From UKL13-3 sp044353855 (GTDB lineage Bacteria; Bacteroidota; Bacteroidia; UKL13-3), in assembly GCA_044353855.1 (NCBI GenBank), contig JBILBF010000002.1, positions 372,001 to 436,000 of the forward strand: 64,000 nucleotides of DNA, in the 5' to 3' direction. The translations under genes and the position numbers were made by a program. The notes below the pieces were generated by a model. That model worked only from the letters and a program-made list of their open reading frames with translations, did not search any database and had not been told where the DNA came from. Positions 34,309 through 43,785 of the stretch are shown here, in pieces; positions within the stretch are counted from its first letter, which is position 1, and the number at the start of each line of letters is the position of its first letter.

Positions 34309-35157
34309 TTAAAATAATTTAATATCCAAAAGAGATTCTTTTTCCGTTTCAACTTTTTTACGAGCCAACTTTTTTAATGCTGATTCCGTTTTAAACTTCA
34401 AATTTGTTAATTCATTCTTGTATTTACTTTCCGGATATTCATTTTTAAAGTCTTCTAAAACTGGAAAGTAATTTTGATAACGTTCTTCTTGCTTTTCTTC
34501 AATGCTTCCTTTTGCTAAAAGATAATACGATTTAACCGTAAGGTAATCCAATTCTTCCTTATATGGAATTTCGGGAAAATCTTTGCTTACATTCGGTAGT
34601 GCAATAATAGCACTTTTATACTGCCCAATATTATAATACATTTTAGCATTTTTATATGACTTTAATGCAAGCTTTCCCCTTAGTTTATCTAATAACACAT
34701 TGCATTCTGATATATATTTACTGTCTGGATATACACTTACAAATAATTTTAATCCTTCAATTGCCTTGTAAGTATCAGTTGGATCAAGGTAATACGATTG
34801 AGATTCGAGATATAAACAATAAGCGGTCATATACAATGCCTCCTCAGCAAATTCGCCTGATGGGAAGCTCTCAAAATAACTTTTAAATTGATAACCTGAA
34901 AGTAGATAATTTTGTAATCCATAATTACAGTATGCACTATAATAAATTACTTTTTCAGCCATAGCCGTTCCATTAAAATTATCCTGCAACTGTTCAAATA
35001 AGGTAGATGCACGGTAATAATCCTTTTTTTTGTAATACGCCATTGCCATGTCCAGCTTTTTGTTTACATCAGGATTTTTAAGTGTTTTTTGGTAACTGCT
35101 ACATGAACTTCCGAGCAGTATAACAAATGAAATTAAAATAATTTGGTAAGTCTTCAT
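34309..35157 (-). CDS. bamD: Outer-membrane assembly lipoprotein BamD
   Basis: Periplasmic lipoprotein of 282 residues that belongs to the BAM complex inserting beta-barrels. A signal peptide ends in LLGSSC (lipobox Cys about 19). At least five tetratricopeptide repeats follow: KLDMAMAYYKKKDYYRASTL, AEKVIYYSAYCNYGL, AEEALYMTAYCLYLES, and later ones. It has its own well-matched promoter and heads a series of four same-strand genes with gaps of 20-95 nt. Confidence 0.9.
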   Translation of the reverse strand: MKTYQIILISFVILLGSSCSSYQKTLKNPDVNKKLDMAMAYYKKKDYYRASTLFEQLQDNFNGTAMAEKVIYYSAYCNYGLQNYLLSGYQFKSYFESFPSGEFAEEALYMTAYCLYLESQSYYLDPTDTYKAIEGLKLFVSVYPDSKYISECNVLLDKLRGKLALKSYKNAKMYYNIGQYKSAIIALPNVSKDFPEIPYKEELDYLTVKSYYLLAKGSIEEKQEERYQNYFPVLEDFKNEYPESKYKNELTNLKFKTESALKKLARKKVETEKESLLDIKLF

Positions 35158-35171
35158 CGTTGATCGAACAA

Positions 35172-35201
35172 CAAATTTAAGCCATTATTCTCCTTTGTCA
35201 A
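35172..35201 (-). promoter_or_regulatory. Promoter of the bamD-rpoZ-coaBC series
   Basis: On the minus strand TTG (35199-35201), 19 nt and TAAATTTG (35172-35179) match the Bacteroidota consensus at both boxes with ideal spacing, 14 nt before the bamD start codon. Confidence 0.7.
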
Positions 35202-35312
35202 TAGGCAAATCACCTTATTTTGAAATTTTTCATCCTGTTTATGAGATAATTAAGTCCTATTTAGGCTTCTAAATTTTATTTTTTTACCTAACTGATTTAC
35301 CTTGTACAAAAC

Positions 35313-35861
35313 ATGGCTCTAAAACGACTCTTCTTATTGATTCTATTGGTATTCACATGGGTTTTAAACCAAGCTGTTGGCCAAGTAGTTGAGCCAAATA
35401 CAATTGATTCAATTGAGATTGATTCAACTTCAATTCAAACTTTTAAATCGTTTCCAGAAAATACCAAAGCTGATAGTTTAATTCATTATGCCTATACTTT
35501 TATAGGAAACAGATACAAAAGAGGCGGTATTTCAGCAAATGGATTTGATTGCTCAGGCTATACAATGACAGTATTTAAACAATTTGGCATAAAACTCCCC
35601 CATACTTCTGCTGGTCAAGGTCTAATTGGAGTTTCCATTTCAAAGCAAAATATCAAAAAAGGTGATTTAATTTTATTTAAAGGTAGTAGCCGAAAAAGCG
35701 GACGAATAGGCCACGTAGGAATTGTTATATCAGAAAAAGGTGAACCAGTTAGATTTATCCACTCAAGTACAAGTCAAGGTGTTAGAATTGACAGACTAGA
35801 ATATGCCTATTACAAAAAACGATACATAAAATCGGTCAGGTTGCCAGATTTACACAGATAA
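35313..35861 (+). CDS. NlpC/P60 cell-wall peptidase
   Basis: Exported endopeptidase of 182 residues that cleaves peptidoglycan stems. A signal peptide (LFLLILLVFTWVLNQAVGQ) precedes a low-complexity Ser/Thr/Ile linker (about 27-52). The NlpC/P60 domain (about 57-178) has the catalytic Cys in FDCSGYTM (about 84), His in GRIGHVGIVIS (about 133) and a third polar residue near FIHSSTSQG. It is divergent from bamD and followed after a 78-nt spacer by DUF3078. Confidence 0.88.
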   Translation: MALKRLFLLILLVFTWVLNQAVGQVVEPNTIDSIEIDSTSIQTFKSFPENTKADSLIHYAYTFIGNRYKRGGISANGFDCSGYTMTVFKQFGIKLPHTSAGQGLIGVSISKQNIKKGDLILFKGSSRKSGRIGHVGIVISEKGEPVRFIHSSTSQGVRIDRLEYAYYKKRYIKSVRLPDLHR

Positions 35862-35938
35862 AAATATTTTATTTGAATTATTTCTTTTTTTTAAATGTTC
35901 GTTTAGATTGCAATCTTAAAAACATATTTTAATCATTT

Positions 35939-36901
35939 ATGAGAAAATTTCTACTCACACTTTTTTTTACTCCTATTGTGTTACTCTTATCAGCTCAAAC
36001 GGAACCACCAATTATTGATTTGGCAAATCCACCTAAAAATGAAACACCTCCTAAGCCATGGTCAAATGAACTGCAGGCAGGTATCAACCTTAACCAAGCA
36101 GCATATAGTCAAAACTGGACCTCCGGAGGTGTAACCTCTGTTGCTGTAAGTACTTTTATAAATGCTAAAGCAAATCGAAAATGGGATAGATCTGAATGGG
36201 ATAATTCTTTACAATTATTATATGGTAATATTCGAAATAAAGATGAAGCCTTAAAAAAGAATGCTGATCGTATCTTTTTGGAATCAAAATATGCCTATAA
36301 ATTACACAAACATTTGAATGCATTTGGATCGCTAACTTTTATGAGTCAGTTTGCTGATGGTTATGAGTTTTATCGGAACAAAGACTCAGCAGGTGTTGAA
36401 GTTGGTGCAGAACAATCCCGAAAAATATCTAGCTTTATGGCACCTGCTTATTTAACTGAAGCAATTGGTCTTGAATACAAGCCTGTAAACTATTTCTCTG
36501 CTCAATTTGGACTTGGAGCCTTTCGTCAAACTTTCGTTACCAATCAATCATTGTATTCCATTTCTGGAAATGACAGTTTAGTATTGTATGGCGTTGAAAA
36601 AGGTCAAAACATGAGAAATCAAGTTGTATTTCAATTTGTTGCCAACTTCGAAAAAGAGATTATGAAAAATATATTCTTGAAAGCTCGTTACATGACTGTA
36701 GTAGATTATTATAATCTAAAAAGTGACGCAATCGTTCAACGTTTGGATGCAAGTTTAACTGCAAAAGTAAATAAGTATATTAATGTAAATATTTCTGGGG
36801 TGGTTTTATATGATATAGACCAAGATAAAGATGTACAATATTCTCAAGTTTTATCATTGGGTATATTGTATGGTATAAATAATCAACCCAAAAACAAATA
36901 A
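35939..36901 (+). CDS. DUF3078 outer-membrane beta-barrel-like protein
   Basis: A 320-residue exported protein with signal peptide MRKFLLTLFFTPIVLLLSAQ. The start of the mature part (PWSNELQAGINLNQAAYSQN, WTSGGVTSVAVSTFINAKA) and repeated amphipathic strands ending with YDIDQDKDVQYSQVLSLGILYGI identify the Bacteroidota DUF3078 family, which is predicted to form a small outer-membrane barrel. Function unknown. A strong terminator lies 22 nt after its stop. Confidence 0.85.
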   Translation: MRKFLLTLFFTPIVLLLSAQTEPPIIDLANPPKNETPPKPWSNELQAGINLNQAAYSQNWTSGGVTSVAVSTFINAKANRKWDRSEWDNSLQLLYGNIRNKDEALKKNADRIFLESKYAYKLHKHLNAFGSLTFMSQFADGYEFYRNKDSAGVEVGAEQSRKISSFMAPAYLTEAIGLEYKPVNYFSAQFGLGAFRQTFVTNQSLYSISGNDSLVLYGVEKGQNMRNQVVFQFVANFEKEIMKNIFLKARYMTVVDYYNLKSDAIVQRLDASLTAKVNKYINVNISGVVLYDIDQDKDVQYSQVLSLGILYGINNQPKNK

Positions 36902-36923
36902 ATACAGTGAAGTAGCTTTTATA

Positions 36924-36957
36924 CACTCCGATTCAGTATCTGTATCGGAGTTTTTTT
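36924..36957 (+). terminator. Intrinsic terminator after DUF3078
   Basis: An 8-bp stem (ACTCCGAT at 36924-36931 with ATCGGAGT at 36944-36951) is followed by seven T residues. Confidence 0.88.
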
Positions 36958-37027
36958 GTGGTGAAAGTTTCGCATTTGTTGATATTTTATACCCAATCTG
37001 CTAACTTATATGTTGTAATTTTACACC

Positions 37028-39334
37028 GTGGATTATATATCATTATTAAACGACAGTCAACGAGAGGCAGTAATGCAAACCGAAGGTGCTGTTATGATTG
37101 TTGCTGGTGCAGGATCGGGTAAAACTAGGGTACTAACATACAGAGTTGCTCATTTATTACAAAAAGGTATTGATCCTTTTACTATTTTGTCACTCACATT
37201 TACAAATAAAGCTGCAAAAGAAATGCGTGAGCGCATTCAAGCAGTTTCTGGAAGCGAATCACGAAATCTATGGATGGGAACATTTCACTCTGTGTTTGCT
37301 AAGATACTGAGAATTGAAAGTGATAAAATAGGGTATCCTCGAAACTTTACTATTTATGATACTGATGATGCAAAAAGTTTGTTGAAAAGTATCGTAAATG
37401 AGATGAAACTAGATGATAAAGTGTATAAGCCAAATGTATTGCTCAATCGGATATCAGCTACCAAAAACTCATTAATAAAAGCAGCCGAATATAATATGGA
37501 TGGTGAAAATACTTTATATGATGAAACATCGGGCCGACCAAAGTTTGGGGCTATTTATGCAGCATATGAAGCCCGTTGTTTTAGATCGGGAGCAATGGAT
37601 TTTGATGATTTATTAATGAAAACACATGAATTACTCAATACGAACAATGAAGTGTTGAATAAATATCAATCGAAGTTTAAGTATATTATGGTTGATGAGT
37701 TTCAAGATACCAACCATGCTCAATATGCAATTATAAAAAAATTGGCAAACATGCATCAAAACATTGCAGTTGTTGGTGATGATGCACAAAGTATTTATGC
37801 CTTTCGTGGGGCTACTATCAAAAATATTTTAAACTTTAACCGCGACTTTCCAGATGTAAAAATTATTAGGCTTGAGCAAAACTATAGGAGTACTAAAACA
37901 ATTGTTCATGCTGCTAATTCTATCATCAAACAAAATAAAGACCAAATAGAAAAAAAAGTATGGACAGATAATGGTGCAGGAGAACAAATTAGAGTTTTTA
38001 GAGCATTAACAGATAATGAAGAAGGGAAAATGGTGGCATCCTCTATTTTTCAAGAGCAGATGAATGAACATTTAATGAACAAGGACTTTGCCATTTTATA
38101 CCGAACCAATGCCCAAAGTCGTTCAATGGAAGAAGCGCTAAGAAAACTCAATATTCCTTATAAAATATATGGCGGACAATCGTTTTATACCCGCAAAGAA
38201 ATCAAAGATATATTAGCCTATTTTCGACTTACAATCAATCCAAATGATGAAGAAGCGCTCAAACGAGTGATTAATTATCCAACTCGTGGAATTGGTAAAA
38301 CTACTCTTGACCATTTAATTGTGCTAGCAGATGCACACCAAAAAAGCTGGTTTGAGATTATGGAAAATCCACATCAATACGGATTAAAAGCTGCAGGATT
38401 GTTGCAGGATTTTGTGATGATGGTAAAAAGTTTTCAAACCTTACTTTCAAAAAATGCTTACGATACGGCTTTACATATTGCTAAACAAAGCGGTATCCTT
38501 AAAAATTTACATGACGATAAAACGGTAGAAGGAATTGCTCGGTATGAAAACATTGTAGAGCTACTAAACGGGATTAAAGAATTTAGTGTTGAAGAAACTG
38601 CTGATGACGATGGTGTGCTAAGGCCAAATACCTTGATGGGTTTTATGGAAAACATTGCCTTACTAACCAATGCTGATAAAGAAACAGAAGATGATAACGA
38701 TAAAGTAAGTTTAATGACTATACACGCTAGTAAAGGTCTTGAGTTTAAACAAGTTTATGTTGTTGGAATGGAAGAAAACTTATTTCCATCACAGTTATCT
38801 TTAAATAGCCGATCAGAGTTAGAAGAAGAACGAAGACTGTTTTATGTGGCCCTAACACGTGCAATGCTAAAACTTACACTGTCATTTGCTACATCCCGAT
38901 TCAAATTTGGCACAATGATAAACAGTGAACCAAGTCGTTTCTTGCAAGAAATAGACCCTCAGTATTTACATATTGAGGGTATGATCAACCGCCAACAAGA
39001 ACAACCTACTCGCAACACAGGTAATTATGGAAAACCTCAGTATGGATATGCAAAAAAAACTCCTGAAGCAGCACTTCCAACTGTTACTATTCCCAAAAAC
39101 TTTAAACCTATTAACAAAGCTATACCAACTCCAACTGCAATTGACCCTAATTTTATTGGTGACGATACGTCCAACTTAATAGCAGGACAATTAGTAGAAC
39201 ATGCTCGTTTTGGAAATGGAACAGTACTCAATACTGAAGGAGTTGGAGAAGGAAAAAAAGCTACCATAGAATTTACTAATGGACATGGTAAAAAAACAAT
39301 TGTGCTAAAATTTGCAAAATTGAAAATCAAATAG
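37028..39334 (+). CDS. UvrD/PcrA-type DNA helicase
   Basis: SF1A 3'-to-5' helicase for DNA repair and replication restart (768 residues). Start codon is GTG at 37028, with DYISLLNDSQREAVMQTEGAV (Q motif) directly behind. Motif I GAGSGKTRV (about 27-35), motif II VDEFQDTN (about 222), motif III QSIYAFRGA, motif IV LEQNYRST, motif V TIHASKGLEF and motif VI VALTRA are all present. The C-terminal 60 residues (HARFGNGTVLNTEGVG...) form the Tudor-like PcrA tail. PcrA and UvrD cannot be told apart here. Confidence 0.94.
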   Translation: MDYISLLNDSQREAVMQTEGAVMIVAGAGSGKTRVLTYRVAHLLQKGIDPFTILSLTFTNKAAKEMRERIQAVSGSESRNLWMGTFHSVFAKILRIESDKIGYPRNFTIYDTDDAKSLLKSIVNEMKLDDKVYKPNVLLNRISATKNSLIKAAEYNMDGENTLYDETSGRPKFGAIYAAYEARCFRSGAMDFDDLLMKTHELLNTNNEVLNKYQSKFKYIMVDEFQDTNHAQYAIIKKLANMHQNIAVVGDDAQSIYAFRGATIKNILNFNRDFPDVKIIRLEQNYRSTKTIVHAANSIIKQNKDQIEKKVWTDNGAGEQIRVFRALTDNEEGKMVASSIFQEQMNEHLMNKDFAILYRTNAQSRSMEEALRKLNIPYKIYGGQSFYTRKEIKDILAYFRLTINPNDEEALKRVINYPTRGIGKTTLDHLIVLADAHQKSWFEIMENPHQYGLKAAGLLQDFVMMVKSFQTLLSKNAYDTALHIAKQSGILKNLHDDKTVEGIARYENIVELLNGIKEFSVEETADDDGVLRPNTLMGFMENIALLTNADKETEDDNDKVSLMTIHASKGLEFKQVYVVGMEENLFPSQLSLNSRSELEEERRLFYVALTRAMLKLTLSFATSRFKFGTMINSEPSRFLQEIDPQYLHIEGMINRQQEQPTRNTGNYGKPQYGYAKKTPEAALPTVTIPKNFKPINKAIPTPTAIDPNFIGDDTSNLIAGQLVEHARFGNGTVLNTEGVGEGKKATIEFTNGHGKKTIVLKFAKLKIK

Positions 39335-39381
39335 CTCTTACATAAAAAACGAGTTGACTTATTCCTTATAAAAAAGATACA

Positions 39382-39933
39382 ATGAAAAGAATTTTGGTTT
39401 ACTGTGGATCGTCAAAAGGCAATGAGGAGGTATATGCATCATCTGCTATAACTCTTGCAAAACTTTTGGTAAAACACAATTTAGGATTGGTATACGGAGG
39501 AGGGAATATTGGGTTGATGGGAATTCTTGCTGATGAAGTATTGCGTTTGGGAGGTGAGGTTATAGGAGTTATTCCTCAAAAATTAATGGCAAAAGAAGTA
39601 GGGCATCAAAATTTAACACACTTATTTGTTGTAGATGATATGCATCAACGTAAAGCTAAAATGTTTGAATTAAGTGATGCATGTATTGCCTTACCTGGTG
39701 GCATAGGAACAATGGAAGAATTGTTTGAAGCTTTTACTTGGAGTCAACTTGGATTTCACCACAAACCATGTGGTGTCATCAATGTAAATGGTTATTATGA
39801 TTCACTTCAGAAACTCATGCAACATATGGTTGATTCTTGTTTTTTAAGTCAACAACACAAAGACCAATTGTTGTTTGACACTAATGAAGAACAATTGCTC
39901 TTAAAGTTAATCAACACCCAAAACTCATTTTGA
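39382..39933 (+). CDS. LOG family nucleoside 5'-monophosphate phosphoribohydrolase
   Basis: A 183-residue Rossmann-fold protein of the LOG/TIGR00730 family. Members release the base from cytokinin or other nucleoside monophosphates; in bacteria the substrate is often AMP-like. Visible marks are VYCGSSKGNEE (about 5-15), LVYGGGNIGLMG (about 38-49) and the signature PGGIGTMEELFEAFTW (about 111-126). It reads with uvrD, 47 nt behind it. Cytoplasmic. The true substrate is not deducible. Confidence 0.88.
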   Translation: MKRILVYCGSSKGNEEVYASSAITLAKLLVKHNLGLVYGGGNIGLMGILADEVLRLGGEVIGVIPQKLMAKEVGHQNLTHLFVVDDMHQRKAKMFELSDACIALPGGIGTMEELFEAFTWSQLGFHHKPCGVINVNGYYDSLQKLMQHMVDSCFLSQQHKDQLLFDTNEEQLLLKLINTQNSF

Positions 39934-39954
39934 AACTGTATCTAGGTATATAAT

Positions 39955-40437
39955 TTATTTTTTTAAGCTTAAAACATGTTTGAGCTGATAATAAAAAACA
40001 CTTTTAGGTTCAACTTTATAATTACACCCATTACTCACTGTTCCTGATGATTTACATAAACATCCAATAATATTTCCATTTTCTTTGAACAGTTTACAAT
40101 CATTACATCCTGCAGAAGCACAGGTTTTATGAGCTAATCCATCTATAGCATAAAAAGTATGATTGTTTGGTTCATACCATATTTCAATTGCAATTGTTTT
40201 TGTATATTTTTTTTGCATTCCTGAAGCAACCAAATAATGTCACTTGTTGTTCGATTCAATATGCATTTCTGTCATCACAGAACCATCCTTTAACGTTTGC
40301 CGTATTGCCTTGAAAAGAATAGAGGAGTCAGCAGAAATAAGACACCCTCCGTTTACCGACTTGCCAATTTCTATAGGAGGTGATTGAGCAAAACAAATGA
40401 ATGGAAAAAGGATAGATATAACTAAAATGATACGCAC
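39955..40437 (-). pseudogene. Exported Cys-rich protein interrupted by in-frame TGA
   Basis: Two pieces in the same frame are separated by a single TGA at 40240-40242. The upstream part has a signal peptide (MRIILVISILFPFICFAQS) and ends ...MHIESNNK. The downstream part continues HYLVASGMQKKYTKTIAIEIWYEPNN and carries a Cys cluster (KTCASAGCNDCKLF, GCLCKSSG). TGG to TGA would explain it (K-W-H). The joined protein would be about 159 residues. The family is unknown. Either the gene is dead, or the stop is read through, or the base is an error. Confidence 0.6.
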
Positions 40438-40452
40438 GATTGATTGTACAAA

Positions 40453-41148
40453 TTAATTAATAAGATTGGCAACAAAATAAGCTGCTCCAGCTGCTAAAGC
40501 ACCTATAGCAGTAATTCGCAATGCACCAGAAAATGGTGGTTGTCCAATTATTTTGCTTTTAAAATAGCCAAACACAAAAAGGCATAAACTGGTTACGATA
40601 CAAGAATAAAACAATCCATTAGCAGCAGTATCTGTAAAAAAATATGAACTCAATGGCACAAAACCTCCTACAATGTATGATAAGCCTATGGTTAAAGCAC
40701 TTTGACGAGCTCTATTTATATCTGGTTTTTCCAAACCTAACTCAAACCGCATCATAAATTGCACCCACTTATCCTTATCCTTAGCCATTTCTTCTACAAT
40801 CATTTCAGTAGATTGAACACTCAATCCATATTCCTGAAATACTTCTCTCACTTCTTGTTTTTCTTTTTCGGGATAACGTTCTACTTCATCATACTCTCGT
40901 TTAATTTCAGAATCATAGTGTTCAATTTCGGTTTTTCCAGCCAAATATCCTCCTAAACCCATTGCAATGGATCCTGCAACAATTTCAGCCAATCCTGCAG
41001 TAATAATAATTTCGTTTGATTGTATTGCTCCAGTTAATCCTGCCGCTAGTGCAAATGGAACAGTGAGGCCATCACTCAATCCAATAACCATATCTCTAAC
41101 TATTTCAGAGCCTGTAAAATGTTCTTCTTTGTGATGATGGTGAAGCAT
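40453..41148 (-). CDS. VIT/CCC1 family metal transporter
   Basis: Inner-membrane Fe/Mn transporter homologue of 231 residues. A His-rich N terminus (MLHHHHKEEHF) precedes VRDMVIGLSDGLTVPFALAAGLTGA (first helix, about 18-42), a second helix ending AMGLGGYLAGKTE, then a cytoplasmic Glu-rich helical insert (about 78-140) and three further helices. This is the VIT1 arrangement, in which the insert binds metal. The frame also opens at 41157; the ATG at 41146-41148 is preferred. Confidence 0.88.
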   Translation of the reverse strand: MLHHHHKEEHFTGSEIVRDMVIGLSDGLTVPFALAAGLTGAIQSNEIIITAGLAEIVAGSIAMGLGGYLAGKTEIEHYDSEIKREYDEVERYPEKEKQEVREVFQEYGLSVQSTEMIVEEMAKDKDKWVQFMMRFELGLEKPDINRARQSALTIGLSYIVGGFVPLSSYFFTDTAANGLFYSCIVTSLCLFVFGYFKSKIIGQPPFSGALRITAIGALAAGAAYFVANLIN

Positions 41149-41216
41149 GATTATCAAAAAATTGAATTTAATACATAAGGGAAAAATAGGCTAAACAAAT
41201 GAAGGATTCACTTTCT

Positions 41217-42248
41217 TTACATTTTCTTCTTTATTTCTAAGATAATAAAAACAGGTAAATGATCACTGTATCCATTCAAATATTTTTGACCTGCAAATGT
41301 TCTTTTGGGTGTACCAGCAAATTTACCTGTAGTTTCAAGCATCCACTCTTGTTTATAAATAGAAGCTGAAGCTGTTTTGTAACATAGTTTTGATTTACAG
41401 TTTACTAAATTGTTACTGATAATGATTTGGTCTAGTGAACCCCAATTTCCTCTATAAAAATGAGATCCAATTTTTTGTTCATGCAAAGCATACATTGGAT
41501 TAAATAAATCATTTCCCTCTAACGAATCAAGAGATCCTTTTGCAGCTAATATTTTTTCGATACTCTCATCGTTTGGTTCATCATTAAAATCACCCATAAT
41601 TATTACAGGTGTATTGGGTTCAACGTTGCTAATACTATCATAAATACTACGTAATATTTTTGCTGCATTTATTCTTTTAGGAGCGCTTTCAACTTCGCCA
41701 CCCAAACGAGATGGAAAATGATTCACCAATACAAAAAGTGGTTTTTTAGTTAATGCATTGAGCAATTTAACCAATACAATATCACGTGTTTTAGATCGAG
41801 GATTTTCAGCAAACACAACTGGATATGGAATGGCCACAATCAACTTAAACTTTGAGGATTGATACAATAATGCATTATCAATACTTCGTTCATCAGGCGA
41901 CTCAAAATGAACAATTGAATAGTTCATTTTTTTCAATTGTTCGTTTTTTGTTAAATCAAGCAGCACAGCAGCATTTTCAACTTCACACATCCCAACTATA
42001 TCTGCACCATTTCCTTCATTCATGCTGGCAATAACCGTTGCCATATGATTTAATTTGTTGTTGTATTTTTCGGTGTCCCAGCCATTTTTAGCTGTAGGTA
42101 AAAACTCATTATCGTTTTTATGTGGATCGTCAATCGTATCAAACAAATTTTCTTGATTGTAAAAAGCAACGAATAATTGTTTTTGGGCTTGAACGTTATA
42201 GGTTACAAAATATAAAAAGAGAAAAATATAAAACGTTTTTGAAGACAT
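41217..42248 (-). CDS. Exported endonuclease/exonuclease/phosphatase family protein
   Basis: A 343-residue protein with signal peptide (FYIFLFLYFVTYNVQAQ) and an EEP (DNase I-like) domain. Metal and catalytic marks are YNQENLFD (N-terminal Asn), CEVENAAVL (Glu, about 93), VLVNHFPSR, IIMGDFNDEPND (about 218-229) and the closing SDHLPVFIIL. The family includes nucleases and phosphodiesterases; substrate is unknown. It is probably periplasmic or secreted. It sits between VIT and pntB with no overlaps. Confidence 0.83.
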   Translation of the reverse strand: MSSKTFYIFLFLYFVTYNVQAQKQLFVAFYNQENLFDTIDDPHKNDNEFLPTAKNGWDTEKYNNKLNHMATVIASMNEGNGADIVGMCEVENAAVLLDLTKNEQLKKMNYSIVHFESPDERSIDNALLYQSSKFKLIVAIPYPVVFAENPRSKTRDIVLVKLLNALTKKPLFVLVNHFPSRLGGEVESAPKRINAAKILRSIYDSISNVEPNTPVIIMGDFNDEPNDESIEKILAAKGSLDSLEGNDLFNPMYALHEQKIGSHFYRGNWGSLDQIIISNNLVNCKSKLCYKTASASIYKQEWMLETTGKFAGTPKRTFAGQKYLNGYSDHLPVFIILEIKKKM

Positions 42249-42277
42249 GATGTTTTTGAATTTTATAATATAGAAAT

Positions 42278-42300
42278 GTAACCCATTTTAAAATGGTTAC
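42278..42300 (-). terminator. Possible hairpin after pntB
   Basis: A near-perfect palindrome around CCATTTTAAAATGG with GTAAC/GTTAC flanks touches the pntB stop codon. The T-run is poor, so termination is uncertain. Confidence 0.3.
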
Positions 42301-43707
42301 CTAACCCAAGCTTTTAATCTCACTCACCAATTGTGTTAATGCCTTTTTAGCATCACCAAACAACATGCTAGTTTTAGGTTTAAAAAACAACTCATTTTCA
42401 ATACCTGCATAACCAGCTTTCATCGAACGTTTGTTGACAATTACATTGGTTGCATTTTCTACCTCCAAAATAGGCATTCCATAAATAGGAGAATTAGGAT
42501 CTGTTTTAGCCGCAGGATTTACTACATCATTTGCACCCACTACAAGTACAACATCAGTTGTGTTAAACTCCGGATTTATTTCTTCCATCTCCACCAATTT
42601 ATCGTAACTCACATTACTTTCGGCTAGCAACACATTCATATGGCCAGGCATACGACCTGCTACCGGGTGAATGGCATATTTCACTTCCACACCTTCTTTT
42701 TCCAATAATTCTTCTAACTCATGCACTACATGTTGGGCTTGTGCTACCGCCAATCCATAACCAGGCACAATAACTACTTTTTTAGCATACTTCATTAAAA
42801 TAGCTGCATCACTGGCTGTAATTTCTTTGGTTGAACCTTCAAATGAAGAAGAAGATGCAGCCTCACCTTTAGCTCCGCCACCAAAATTGCCAATCAATAC
42901 ATTTAGCAATGATCGATTCATGGCTTTACACATCACCATGGTTAATAAAGTACCAGCACTTCCTACCAAAACGCCACCAATTAACATTACTTTGTTATCA
43001 TATAAAAAACCTCCACATGCAGCGGCTACACCCGTAAATGAATTTAACAAAGAAATAACAACAGGCATATCTGCTCCACCAATTGGTAACACAAATAAAA
43101 CACCATACAGTAATGAAATTGCCAATACTGCATAAAACAAATTAGCATCCATTTGTACAACAGACAATATTGATAACGCTACTATGACCAACATTAATCC
43201 AATATTGATGAACTGCTGTGCGCTGAACGATTTATCCTTTACGTTTCCACTCAGTTTACCCCAGGCAATCATACTTCCTGCAAATGAAACAGAGCCAATG
43301 ACCATTCCAATAATAATGGTTGTAAATTCCCCTTTAGGAATCTCAATAAGTGGTTGTGAACTCAAATGTTGAAACTCAATAACAGAAATAAGCATGGCAC
43401 ACGCACCACCCATTCCATTAAATATACTTACCATTTCAGGCATAGCAGTCATTTGCACACGCTTAGCTGCTATCCATCCTACTATAGTTCCTACAATCAA
43501 TGCACCAAAAATAAGGGGAAGATTTTTTAAGTGGTTTCCACTTGTATCAGTATATAAAAAAATAGTACCAAAAATGGCTATTGTCATACCAAAGGCTGCA
43601 ATTAAATTTCCTTTGCGTGCCGATGCAGGATTACCCAACATTTTTAAGCCAACAATAAACGTTACTGAAGCAATGAGGTAAATGATTTCTAATATATGTT
43701 TTGTCAT
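42301..43707 (-). CDS. pntB: Proton-translocating transhydrogenase beta subunit
   Basis: Membrane subunit that couples proton flow to hydride transfer from NADH to NADP+. The 468 residues comprise about eight to nine membrane helices (about 1-265) and a NADP-binding domain (about 290-468) with VVIVPGYGLAVAQAQH, HPVAGRMPGHMNVLLAE, VLVVGANDVVNPAAKTDPNS and YAGIENELFF, all signature segments. It forms one operon with pntAB and pntAA. A CATAG hairpin repeat fills the pntAB-pntB spacer. Confidence 0.95.
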   Translation of the reverse strand: MTKHILEIIYLIASVTFIVGLKMLGNPASARKGNLIAAFGMTIAIFGTIFLYTDTSGNHLKNLPLIFGALIVGTIVGWIAAKRVQMTAMPEMVSIFNGMGGACAMLISVIEFQHLSSQPLIEIPKGEFTTIIIGMVIGSVSFAGSMIAWGKLSGNVKDKSFSAQQFINIGLMLVIVALSILSVVQMDANLFYAVLAISLLYGVLFVLPIGGADMPVVISLLNSFTGVAAACGGFLYDNKVMLIGGVLVGSAGTLLTMVMCKAMNRSLLNVLIGNFGGGAKGEAASSSSFEGSTKEITASDAAILMKYAKKVVIVPGYGLAVAQAQHVVHELEELLEKEGVEVKYAIHPVAGRMPGHMNVLLAESNVSYDKLVEMEEINPEFNTTDVVLVVGANDVVNPAAKTDPNSPIYGMPILEVENATNVIVNKRSMKAGYAGIENELFFKPKTSMLFGDAKKALTQLVSEIKSLG

Positions 43708-43730
43708 AAAATTCGTTTTTAGTAAATGGT

Positions 43731-43785
43731 CAATAGTTTATGGATCATAGCAAAAAAACTATGAACCATCATCTATAAACTATGA
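43731..43785. repeat. CATAG hairpin repeat between pntAB and pntB
   Basis: CAATAGTTTATGGATCATAG (43731-43750) and CTATGAACC...ATAAACTATGA (43759-43785) face each other across CAAAAAAA, forming an imperfect hairpin. The right end supplies the last codon and TAG stop of pntAB (43780-43785). ATAGTTTATGGAT is shared with 13311-13323. Confidence 0.75.

Noticed and set aside
40240..40242. TGA as a selenocysteine codon
   Set aside because: No hairpin resembling a SECIS element was seen directly downstream, and the position (K-x-H) does not fit a known selenoprotein active site; Trp to stop is simpler.
42827..43681. Several plus-strand frames opposite pntB
   Set aside because: They are antisense shadows of hydrophobic codons in a well-supported gene.
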